A stretch of 64,000 bases of DNA, taken from NCBI GenBank assembly GCA_022601435.1, contig JAJACQ010000030.1, forward strand, positions 1-64,000. The letters are read 5' to 3'. The number at the start of each line of letters is the position of its first letter. Positions within the stretch are counted from its first letter, which is position 1. Both the position numbers and the translations under genes were made by a program. The notes under the pieces were generated by a model that did not search any database, was not told where the DNA came from, and saw nothing but the letters and a program-made list of their open reading frames with translations. The DNA comes from Chlamydiia bacterium. Lineage in GTDB: Bacteria > Chlamydiota > Chlamydiia > Chlamydiales > 2-12-FULL-49-11. Of this stretch, positions 8,544 through 16,240 are shown in pieces.

Positions 8544-8947
8544 ATATAAAAAAATATGAAGATTATTTTCATGATGGATCTATAATTAATATAGAAAATG
8601 AAAAGCATGACTTAATTATTTCGATGTCAAGTAATAGTCTTGATCCTGATTACATTGATGAAACTTTAGATTTAGATCATCTAAACTGTATACGAGGAAA
8701 ATTGTATATTACGAATGTTAGCAAGATTCTTTTATATGGTGGAGAGATAAATTATCCTATTTTTCAAATACATGACTGCGGAGGCATTATAGATTTTGAA
8801 ATCAAAAAAAATAAAGTGATCCTTAAAGGTGAGTGGATTGACTTCCCTCCAAAAAAACAACTCCCTTCAAACTATTTTAGTTATGAAATATATGCTGAAA
8901 ATGTCTCTTGGGAAAATATGCCAGATTTGTTTGACCCTTTTGATTAA
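8540..8947 (+). CDS. Predicted immunity protein of the Rhs toxin
   Basis: A 135-residue acidic, soluble protein starting at the ATG that overlaps the toxin stop codon (ATGA, 8540-8543). A TTG 12 bases upstream is also in frame but less likely. The opening 'YEDYFHDGSIINIEN' is a pattern I associate with immunity-type proteins found next to polymorphic toxins. No signal peptide is present, so it would act in the cytosol. The tight overlap is typical of toxin-immunity pairs and supports the function more strongly than the sequence does. A C-terminal fragment of a paralogue lies directly downstream at 8971-9162. Confidence 0.75.
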   Translation: MNIKKYEDYFHDGSIINIENEKHDLIISMSSNSLDPDYIDETLDLDHLNCIRGKLYITNVSKILLYGGEINYPIFQIHDCGGIIDFEIKKNKVILKGEWIDFPPKKQLPSNYFSYEIYAENVSWENMPDLFDPFD

Positions 8948-8970
8948 AAACTTTTTTATTGTTGAAATGA

Positions 8971-9162
8971 TTAAAAATCTTTATAAAATGTACTCTTCCA
9001 GATGATTTTTATGTAATTAACAATAAAATTGTTCTCATAGGATCATGGCAAAGTAATTCTCGTTATAACCAAGTTTTATCAGGATATTTTGAATACGAAA
9101 TTTATGCCGAAAAAATTCATTGGGAAAGTATTCCTGATCTTATAGACCCATTTTTAGATTAA
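8971..9162 (+). pseudogene. 3' fragment of a second immunity-protein gene
   Basis: The frame ending at the TAA 9160-9162 reads 'NNKIVLIGSW...YFEYEIYAEKIHWESIPDLIDPFLD'. This aligns with the intact immunity protein's C-terminus 'KNKVILKGEW...YFSYEIYAENVSWENMPDLFDPFD'. The frame is closed by a TGA just upstream (8968-8970), and no N-terminal half is present. It is a truncated, diverged tandem copy, as is common in polymorphic toxin loci where displaced cassettes leave orphan immunity pieces. Confidence 0.8.
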
Positions 9163-9264
9163 CAAATTGATATTTCTTTATCACCTGATGCCATAAATGA
9201 AGACAGCTCGATCTATGTTTTATTTAGGATTACTCGAGTAGCTGTAAGAGGTAAAAAAACCTAG
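9163..9264 (+). pseudogene. 3' fragment of a methyltransferase paralogue
   Basis: Directly after the immunity fragment, in the same frame, 34 codons read 'IDISLSPDAINEDSSIYVLFRITRVAV'. They match the end of the methyltransferase at 5992-6687, 'AYISLSPEAMNEDGTIYVSYSATRVVA'. Nothing of the rest of the enzyme is present. With the preceding immunity scrap this shows that the segment carries remains of a duplicated arrangement. Confidence 0.78.
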
Positions 9265-9335
9265 TTTAAAAATAAGATTTGACTGGTATTTCTTGGTGCA
9301 TTAATGTCATTTTATATCCGGTTGTTAAGGGAAAA

Positions 9336-10439
9336 ATGATAAAGCATAATAATCTTATAGTCTGTCTACTTTTGTTTTCTGTAGGAAATATATTTGGACA
9401 TACTAAGAAAGAGTTAAGGGAATCTATTGCTTATGAGAATCGAATACCTGATGATCTTCCGGTGAGTGTATTTTTAGCTGATCCAGATTACACGATAGAT
9501 GTTTCGTTTAAGGCGCTCATTTTACAACCAACTACGACTAATATGCATTATGCTGCAGAAGCTTTACCACTTCCTGTGCCAACGCCTAATTGGGTTATAC
9601 ATGATATCAAGACAGATTATAAATTTGGGTTTGACTTTGGTTTAGCAAGAGTATTTCATAGTCTAAACACAATGCTAAGTTTAAATTGGGAAAGGTTTTG
9701 TACTAAATATTCTAATTCGGTTTCTGTGCCAACTCAAGATATGTTAGGGCCCTTTTTTACGATTGGCCCTGATGCTTCTCCTTATACTTCTGCAAAAGGT
9801 ACTGTTCATTTTCATTTTACAGAGATTCATGTAGATTACGGAATGCTTGTAAACTATGGGAATAGATTATGCACAAATATGTTTGCGGGTTTAAGTTATA
9901 CATTTCTCAATCAGACGTTGATTTCTTCATATTCTAACACCGCTCAATCAATTTCTCGTTCAATCACTGTACCCTCTAGATTTTCTGGAGTGGGTCCGCA
10001 AGGTGGGATGCATTTTATTTACAATATTGTTAAGGACTTTAACTTAACAGGTGAGGGTATAGGGACTCTTTTAATAGGTTCTATTAACAACAATACTACC
10101 TATAGATCGATAAGTCCTTTACTTCCAGGTTTAGGGATCAATCCCCCGAATACGCAAACAACAAGCGTATCAACTCAAACACATCTAGTACCTGCATTTA
10201 AAGGGGCTCTGGGTTTGAGCTTGTTAAAAGATTTAAATAATCGTTTTTCGAGTTGTATTGAAGCTGGGTATAAAGCAGAAATCTATTTAGATGTGATACA
10301 ATCTGTGGATATGGGAAGTGAAGTTCCTTTAAATAGCATTGCAGATACAACAGTTGGTGTTTACGCAAGAACCTTTCAAAGAAACTTAAGTAACTTTGCT
10401 TTAGCTGGGCCTTATATTAATCTTGAGCTTAAATTCTAG
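9336..10439 (+). CDS. MOMP-like outer membrane beta-barrel protein
   Basis: The product is 367 residues from the ATG at 9336, which has AAGGG at 9327-9331; an in-frame ATG at 9279 is 57 bases further upstream but lacks this site. Residues 1-21 form a signal peptide ending 'GNIFGH'. The mature part has alternating hydrophobic strands such as 'YKFGFDFGLARVFH', 'LSLNWERF', 'TEIHVDYGMLVNY' and 'GPQGGMHFIYNI', and ends in 'YINLELKF' with a C-terminal phenylalanine, the outer-membrane assembly signal. The layout resembles the Legionella MOMP/Lpg1974-like porins that are expanded in environmental chlamydiae. A diffusion porin or adhesin role is inferred. Confidence 0.75.
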   Translation: MIKHNNLIVCLLLFSVGNIFGHTKKELRESIAYENRIPDDLPVSVFLADPDYTIDVSFKALILQPTTTNMHYAAEALPLPVPTPNWVIHDIKTDYKFGFDFGLARVFHSLNTMLSLNWERFCTKYSNSVSVPTQDMLGPFFTIGPDASPYTSAKGTVHFHFTEIHVDYGMLVNYGNRLCTNMFAGLSYTFLNQTLISSYSNTAQSISRSITVPSRFSGVGPQGGMHFIYNIVKDFNLTGEGIGTLLIGSINNNTTYRSISPLLPGLGINPPNTQTTSVSTQTHLVPAFKGALGLSLLKDLNNRFSSCIEAGYKAEIYLDVIQSVDMGSEVPLNSIADTTVGVYARTFQRNLSNFALAGPYINLELKF

Positions 10440-10474
10440 ACAGTTTTTTTCTTTCTGTGGTAATCTGTAGTGCA

Positions 10475-10840
10475 ATGAATTATGAGTGCTTCATGGACTA
10501 CAATGATGTTGAATTAAAGAAATCAGAGATTTGCCAATTTGAAGATAATCTCGGTGCCTTTGCAAAGAGAAATTTTGCAAAAGGTGAAATAGTTATTAAA
10601 TGGAATTTGTCTATATTATCAGAGGAAGAATTCAAAAAGCTTTCACAATATGAGCAATTGAATTTTTGCCATAGAAGAAATGGGTCTATATATTATTATC
10701 CAGATCCAGAAAGACATGTGAATCGCTCTAAAAATCCAAACCTAATTCCAGATTTTGAAAAGGAAGCTAACATCGCAATATGTGATATTAAAAAAGGTGA
10801 AGAATTATCAATCTCAGATGAAACACAAGAAGATTTTTAA
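10475..10840 (+). CDS. Small SET-domain-like protein
   Basis: The product is 121 residues from the ATG at 10475; a GTG at 10457 would add six residues. It looks like a minimal SET fold: 'NLGAFAKRNFAKGEIV' (residues 25-40) is the first beta-strand pair, 'PERHVNRSKNPN' (78-89) corresponds to the usual 'NHSCxPN' SAM/lysine-channel motif, and 'ICDIKKGEELSISDE' to 'DIxxGEELxxDY'. The motif histidine reads Arg84 and the late tyrosine is not evident, so activity is doubtful. Chlamydiae are known to encode SET-domain histone methyltransferases, but they are longer. The Shine-Dalgarno is weak. Confidence 0.65.
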   Translation: MNYECFMDYNDVELKKSEICQFEDNLGAFAKRNFAKGEIVIKWNLSILSEEEFKKLSQYEQLNFCHRRNGSIYYYPDPERHVNRSKNPNLIPDFEKEANIAICDIKKGEELSISDETQEDF

Positions 10841-10904
10841 ATAGACAAAATTTTTAAAGTTTGATAGGTTTCTTCTTTAGTTTGTTTAATTTACGGGAAA
10901 TGCT

Positions 10905-11543
10905 GTGTTTAGATTTTTATTTTTTTATTTATTTACTCTTACATCTTTATTCTCTTTAGATATTCCTGTTGGAAAGTTATCAAATGAGATACTTTCAAAG
11001 TATAAAGATGCTATTCATCAAGAATTAAACAAAGAGGTAAGTTTTCAAGATGATACTCGCACACGCAGAAGTACTCGTGAGTATGGATTCAGTTTCTTCA
11101 AGATGGAACAAGGTGATTTTTCCTATAACAAACCACCTGCTTTTTTACAAGAGCTTGGTGCAAGTATTTGCAAGGCTTTAGGTGATGATCCTGTTGAGTT
11201 CACAAACATAATCCTCTCTTATTATGGTAAGGAATTTCATTTAGAACCTCACATTGACGTAGGTCAAAATGATCGTTATAAAGATTGTAATTTTTACTTC
11301 GGAGAAAAAGTTTATGGAGTTGTGATTGAGCCAGATCCAACAGGGCATCTTTATTTTGTTAAGTATGAAGATGAGGGTGTGCCACCTTTAAATCTACAAC
11401 CTGTTTTAAATCTTTTGGAAGAAACAGGAACAATATTTTGTCTTCAAGGACCATTAAGAAGTAAACCATACTTTCATGGTGTAACAAATGTCAAAAATCA
11501 ACGCATTTCAATTACTTTTCGAACAGTTGTAAAAAATAGTTAG
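10905..11543 (+). CDS. Exported 2-oxoglutarate/Fe(II) dioxygenase, AlkB-like
   Basis: A 212-residue protein from a GTG start with GGG 7 bases upstream. Residues 1-18 are a signal peptide. The double-stranded beta-helix iron ligands are His116 and Asp118 ('EPHIDVG') and His191 ('YFHGVTNV'). Arg200 or Arg206 ('QRISITFR') would bind 2-oxoglutarate, as in AlkB. 'NIILSYYGKEFHLEPHID' matches the AlkB signature 'Nxxxxxxxxxxxx.xHxD'. All catalytic residues are present, so activity is plausible. Export of a nucleic-acid- or protein-demethylase-like enzyme suggests a target outside the bacterial cytosol, but this is inference. Confidence 0.75.
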   Translation: MFRFLFFYLFTLTSLFSLDIPVGKLSNEILSKYKDAIHQELNKEVSFQDDTRTRRSTREYGFSFFKMEQGDFSYNKPPAFLQELGASICKALGDDPVEFTNIILSYYGKEFHLEPHIDVGQNDRYKDCNFYFGEKVYGVVIEPDPTGHLYFVKYEDEGVPPLNLQPVLNLLEETGTIFCLQGPLRSKPYFHGVTNVKNQRISITFRTVVKNS

Positions 11544-11635
11544 ATAAATAAACTTAACCTAACTCCCTTGTTTAAAATCAGTTAAGGTGATAGCCTGTTT
11601 TTATTATTAAGATTTCACAAATTTAGGGAGAGAGT

Positions 11636-14600
11636 ATGGATGGTTCAAGTAGCTTAAATAGACGTCAACAAATTGAATCAGAATTTAATGGTGTTAATGC
11701 TTTGGCTTGGCCTATTAGATCAATTGAGTATGTAATTGATAATGCATTAGGGGTTGTTGTCAATACAGCATGTACAAGTTCAGATTCTGCCATGCGCACT
11801 TGTGAAGCTGGAGCAAGAGGGATTCAATGGGTGAGTGATAGGATTGAGCCTAAAGAGTTATTAAAGAAAATAGAAGATGGCGAGGAAAATCTAGCATTAA
11901 GCTATTGGTTGGATTATGGTATTTTTCCAGAAGACACAAGATATGCTGTAGAAAGTGCTAAAAAAATAGGAATTGTAGTTATAACTGCAGCTGTTGGTGG
12001 AATAGTCTTAAAGGTGGGTAAGAGTGCGTTAAAATATATTAAAGGATTAAGGCATGTTCCTAAAAAAACTACGGCTTCTGTTACTACATCGAGTCTTCCA
12101 GTGGTTGATGGTATTAAATTTGATGCAGATACAGCAGTGCTAACAAAACAAAAATTAGGAAAGGTTGGATATATAGAAAAAGTAACCATAGAAGGTGATC
12201 AAAAAGCATCATTGATATTTGTGAATTATTTAAGTCAGGGAAAGGGAAGCCCTCATAATCAAGTTTTACGTAAGGCTTTTAGATCGATCAATGAATTTAT
12301 GGAAGTAAATGGCAAAGAGAATTTGTTTATACAATTTTTACCAGCAAATCAACAATTATTTAATATTTTACAGCGAAGAGGTTTTGAAAATTTAGGGAAG
12401 CACCCTTTTTACTTAAAATCCTATGAAGAACTTTTATCTTTAACTAAGAAGCACAAATTTCCAGTGCTTAGGGTAGGACGAAAAGCTAAAAAGATAGCCC
12501 TTCCTGTAATTGGAGGTTCTTCAGCTGCTATAGCAGCGATGGGTTCTGCAAAGGCTGAAAGATCAAGTCCATCTATTGATGCATCTCAAGTAAGTCAACT
12601 AAGCACTACACATATTGAATGTGCAATAAATACATTACATAGGTCAACTGAAGAGCTGATTCAATTAAATGGAGGGTTCTTACAAGAGTGGGTTCAGCAG
12701 GTAACAGGGAACAATCCACAACTAGAGGAATTACAACAAGAAGTTGAAAATACTGGTGGTTCTAAAGAAAGCTTGCCTATTGAAAAACAAAGCTATGATG
12801 AGGTATGCAGAAGGGTTCATAAAGATGTTTCAAATCTTGCAGGAATTGTTTCAAGTTTTGGAGATTCTGCTATTGCAAATAATATATCTCTTGTCGCAAA
12901 TACATCGGTTTCTATGGCAACAGAGATTGGGGGGTTACTTGGGTATGGGAAAGCTGTGACTGATCCCTTTTCTGCAACACTTGCGATAGTAAATTGTATC
13001 GGATCATTAATTAAAGGATTCAAGAAAAAGAAAAAGAAACCAGGAGAAGATCCTTTACAAAAGCAACTTCATGCCATTTTTGAGCAATTAAAAGTTTTAG
13101 AAAAACAATTAAGCAAGATTAATGAAAAAGCAGCTGATATTTTAATAGAATGTAAGGAAGGATTTTCTGTGGTGTTTTCAACGCTTCAACATCATACTTG
13201 GCAGTTTAAGAAAATAAAAGCTGAGCTTGAGGGATTAAATCAGAAAGTATCTACACAATTTAGTTTTGTTACTCAAAATTTAGAAAAGATTTTTGAGGCA
13301 GTTGAGAATTTACAAAGAAGTAATGCTTATACTGAGATCATGGGTTCTTTTTATATCTTCGAAAATGAAGAGCCGGTTGATAAGGAAATGTATAAAAAAC
13401 GTATAAGAGATTTAAAGAAGCATGCTGGAAGTATTTCAAAGCAAACAGCATTTAATGGCAGTGAGATACCTTTTACAGTACGAGCTGGAGATTATGAATT
13501 CAGTATTCAAAAAGTGTTTGAGTGTTATAATCTCGGTTCGACCTCTTCAATACCAAATCCTTCTCTTTTTACTATGGGAACACTAGGGGTTATTTATCTT
13601 ACCATTCGTCAATTTCCATCTATAAAGGCCCCACCTCTTTCAAAAATATGCAGTGCGGATATAAAAAATATGAAAGACTTATTAGAGGAGGGAAGAAAAC
13701 TGCAGCATTCAATTTTAGATCTTAATACCGCTACAAATCAAGTTTTAGTCATTGAGGAGTACCAAAAGGTATCGAAAGCATTAATGGATGGTCTTATAAA
13801 GAAGCTTAAAGACATTGAAGAAGAGCGTCAAAAAGAAATAAATTGTTCAGCTCATGAATTACATAAAAGTGATTATAAAGGTCCTGAGATGAAAGCATTC
13901 TTCAATAATGAATTAAAAATCACAACTACTCCAAAAGGCACAAATTGGTTCAAAGGTGGAAAAGATAGAGTTTATGAATCACATGGAAGTGTTTTTGATA
14001 TTCGTGAACAGCCTGCTCATACTCAAGTTGCGATAAGTAATTATAAGACAGAGGTTACTCGTAGAGTAAAGGCATCAAAAAATCGTTATCTAACAAGACG
14101 CTCTAATTCTTTTTCTAGAAATTATCAAAATGAAGTTGATAAAGCAGGTCAATTAGAAATGCCATGGTTTATTTTTCCTAAAAATGATAAAGGCTTACCA
14201 GCTCTTCCTGTACCAGAGTTTATTCAAAAGGTCATTCCAGAGCAGTTTCGTATAGCAGCATCAAAAGGCTTAGGATCATTTCTAATCGAATATGAAATCT
14301 CTACCAGGAATAAATTTGTATTAAATCTTAACTTTAAAACTGCATTAAATGCTCAAATTATACCAATCAAAGAAATGGAAATGGATTACATTCAAAACTG
14401 CTTTGAAGGACCTGAAGCTATATGGTGGTATTGGGTTGGAGGAAGTTATCCAGATAAGAAGAATCAGGCGTTAGTTAAGTTTCATCATGATAATGGAAGT
14501 GGAACGCACGATTGGTTAACTCGCACTCCTGTTTTAAAAGCTCAAAAAGGAAAGCTCGACACTGTGAAGCTTGAGCAAGTTAAGGTGACTGCTTGTAGTG

Positions 14601-15310
14601 ACACATATCCAGAGCTTCAAACCCTTCTTGAAAAGCATGATCTTTCAGAAAAAAGGTATAAAATAGAAAGATTGGTAACAGAATTTGCTCGGGACAATAG
14701 GAAGCTTCTTCAAGACTTTGATAAGCAGTATCAAAAGTTAGTAGGTTTTTTTGCTATAGGATTTAAGGATTGCTTTGATGACTCAAATCATCTTTTACAT
14801 AAGGTTTTTAAAGAGCTATTTCCGTTTTCTCATTGGAGGACACTTGCAAGCATACTAAAAGAGGTTGATTCTAAAAAACCTGTTCTTCTAAATGATTTAG
14901 AAAGCTTTTCAAAACAACTAGAGTCTCTAAACAAGTTATCCACTTATAAATTTCCTGAAGAAAAGACAAATAACTTGGTGTTAGATGCTACGTTAGAAAT
15001 TTTGCAGTTTATCATTAATTATTATGAACCTCATGCTGTGAAGTGGAATCGTTGGAATGAAGCTACCGAAAGTCATGAATTTAGAGATTCTGCTTTAGTT
15101 CATCTTGGTCAAGCAGTTCAGGAAATAAACACAGCAGTTTCTAAGGTAGATACTCCTTTAGCAAATAAAATTTCAAACAGTATAAAAAAATTAGTTGATG
15201 CAGCAAGAAATGATCTCAATCAATTAAGTGAGGAAGATCGTCGGCTATCAATAGAGGCTATAAATCCTTTGCTAAAGAGTTTGGGAAATATGATAACTGA
15301 TGGAAATTAA
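11636..15310 (+). CDS. Large 1224-residue protein of unknown function with a GNAT-like island and coiled coil
   Basis: I do not recognise the whole protein. It starts at 11636 after a strong AGGGAGAGAG. There is no signal peptide, but a hydrophobic segment ('IGIVVITAAVGGIV', about residues 108-122) could enter a membrane. Residues about 160-275 resemble a degenerate GNAT fold ('VTIEGDQKASLIFVNYLSQGKG' and 'LFNILQRRGFENLGKHPF'). Another alanine-rich segment follows (about 290-305). A basic run KKKKKK (about 465) opens a long coiled coil ('QLKVLEKQLSKINEKAADIL', to about 565). The C-terminal 650 residues are mixed and soluble, with 'WWYWVGGSYPDKK' near 930. Size and architecture are consistent with a secreted effector or structural protein. 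It stands alone as a transcription unit. Confidence 0.7.
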   Translation: MDGSSSLNRRQQIESEFNGVNALAWPIRSIEYVIDNALGVVVNTACTSSDSAMRTCEAGARGIQWVSDRIEPKELLKKIEDGEENLALSYWLDYGIFPEDTRYAVESAKKIGIVVITAAVGGIVLKVGKSALKYIKGLRHVPKKTTASVTTSSLPVVDGIKFDADTAVLTKQKLGKVGYIEKVTIEGDQKASLIFVNYLSQGKGSPHNQVLRKAFRSINEFMEVNGKENLFIQFLPANQQLFNILQRRGFENLGKHPFYLKSYEELLSLTKKHKFPVLRVGRKAKKIALPVIGGSSAAIAAMGSAKAERSSPSIDASQVSQLSTTHIECAINTLHRSTEELIQLNGGFLQEWVQQVTGNNPQLEELQQEVENTGGSKESLPIEKQSYDEVCRRVHKDVSNLAGIVSSFGDSAIANNISLVANTSVSMATEIGGLLGYGKAVTDPFSATLAIVNCIGSLIKGFKKKKKKPGEDPLQKQLHAIFEQLKVLEKQLSKINEKAADILIECKEGFSVVFSTLQHHTWQFKKIKAELEGLNQKVSTQFSFVTQNLEKIFEAVENLQRSNAYTEIMGSFYIFENEEPVDKEMYKKRIRDLKKHAGSISKQTAFNGSEIPFTVRAGDYEFSIQKVFECYNLGSTSSIPNPSLFTMGTLGVIYLTIRQFPSIKAPPLSKICSADIKNMKDLLEEGRKLQHSILDLNTATNQVLVIEEYQKVSKALMDGLIKKLKDIEEERQKEINCSAHELHKSDYKGPEMKAFFNNELKITTTPKGTNWFKGGKDRVYESHGSVFDIREQPAHTQVAISNYKTEVTRRVKASKNRYLTRRSNSFSRNYQNEVDKAGQLEMPWFIFPKNDKGLPALPVPEFIQKVIPEQFRIAASKGLGSFLIEYEISTRNKFVLNLNFKTALNAQIIPIKEMEMDYIQNCFEGPEAIWWYWVGGSYPDKKNQALVKFHHDNGSGTHDWLTRTPVLKAQKGKLDTVKLEQVKVTACSDTYPELQTLLEKHDLSEKRYKIERLVTEFARDNRKLLQDFDKQYQKLVGFFAIGFKDCFDDSNHLLHKVFKELFPFSHWRTLASILKEVDSKKPVLLNDLESFSKQLESLNKLSTYKFPEEKTNNLVLDATLEILQFIINYYEPHAVKWNRWNEATESHEFRDSALVHLGQAVQEINTAVSKVDTPLANKISNSIKKLVDAARNDLNQLSEEDRRLSIEAINPLLKSLGNMITDGN

Positions 15311-15350
15311 ATCATTAATGTTGTATACTAAAAGGTTCTAAATTACAGAT

Positions 15351-16151
15351 ATGGTTAGTTTTATGTTTTTTCGAATTATTTTTATATTCAGTTTTATTTT
15401 TATAAATCTTTTTTCTATAGAAAAAGATGAAGTGAAACACAAGATCAAAGCGGTGGTTTTTGATTGTGATGGCACTTTAATTGATAATGGAATTAGTTAC
15501 TACCTCATGTCTCAATATGCTATGAAGAAGCAAGGTTATGATTTATCCCAAGAAGAGTTTTGGGCGTTTATGAATGAGCATAAACTTGTTGGAAACCCAG
15601 ACATAGTGGATAAAGTTTTAAACTTCTTTTGTGATCTTTTGGGAAGAGAGTGTAAAAAGGAACTCTTGGGTGATCTTGATGTGATTAGCCGAAAGATAGC
15701 TGAAGAGAATTTTCCAGTAGTAGAGCCTACGGTTGCTTTTTTAAAAGAATTAAGAGTAAGTCATACTCACTTAAAGTTCGCTGTTGCCTCTGCAGGGCCT
15801 AAAGAGCATGTTTTAAAAAATCTAAGAAGGCATAATTTAGAAGATCATTTCGATGTGATCATTTCTGGAATGGCTGATTTAAAACATATCAAAGATCCAA
15901 CGGGTGTAAACAAACCTAAGCCATATATTTATTTACATGTTGCTGAAAAGCTAGGCGTTTTACCTCAAGAGTGTCTAGTTATTGAAGATAGTAGCACAGG
16001 TGTTGAAGCTGCTAAAAAAGCAGGCTGCGTAGTGATTGCAATCCCAAGCATAGCAACTAAAGCACACGATCTTTCATTAGCCGATACTAAACTTGAATCT
16101 TTATCTGATATAAGTTTTGAAAACCTATTAAAGATGACTGAAAATAAGTAG
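15351..16151 (+). CDS. Exported HAD-superfamily hydrolase (beta-phosphoglucomutase-like)
   Basis: A 266-residue protein with a very hydrophobic N-terminus (residues 1-23) that looks like a signal peptide or anchor; an alternative ATG lies at 15363. HAD motif I 'VVFDCDGTLI' gives Asp38 and Asp40, motif II is within 'FAVASAGPKEHV', the lysine of motif III is near 'NKPKPYIYL', and motif IV is 'CLVIEDSSTGVEAAKKAG'. The cap is helical as in subfamily I variant 3 enzymes, which act on sugar phosphates, phosphoglycolate and related small phosphates. All motifs are intact, so the unusual feature is only its predicted export. Confidence 0.82.
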   Translation: MVSFMFFRIIFIFSFIFINLFSIEKDEVKHKIKAVVFDCDGTLIDNGISYYLMSQYAMKKQGYDLSQEEFWAFMNEHKLVGNPDIVDKVLNFFCDLLGRECKKELLGDLDVISRKIAEENFPVVEPTVAFLKELRVSHTHLKFAVASAGPKEHVLKNLRRHNLEDHFDVIISGMADLKHIKDPTGVNKPKPYIYLHVAEKLGVLPQECLVIEDSSTGVEAAKKAGCVVIAIPSIATKAHDLSLADTKLESLSDISFENLLKMTENK

Positions 16152-16240
16152 TTATTTTAGTTATACTATCTTGCTAATATTTACCTCGATGATAAATTGT
16201 CTTTGTGTTATAAAAAAGACTTTATATCTAAAGGGTGGTT

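Noticed and set aside
11914..12189. Minus-strand 91-residue frame inside the 1224-residue gene
   Set aside because: It lies wholly within a convincing plus-strand coding region and shows no independent features.
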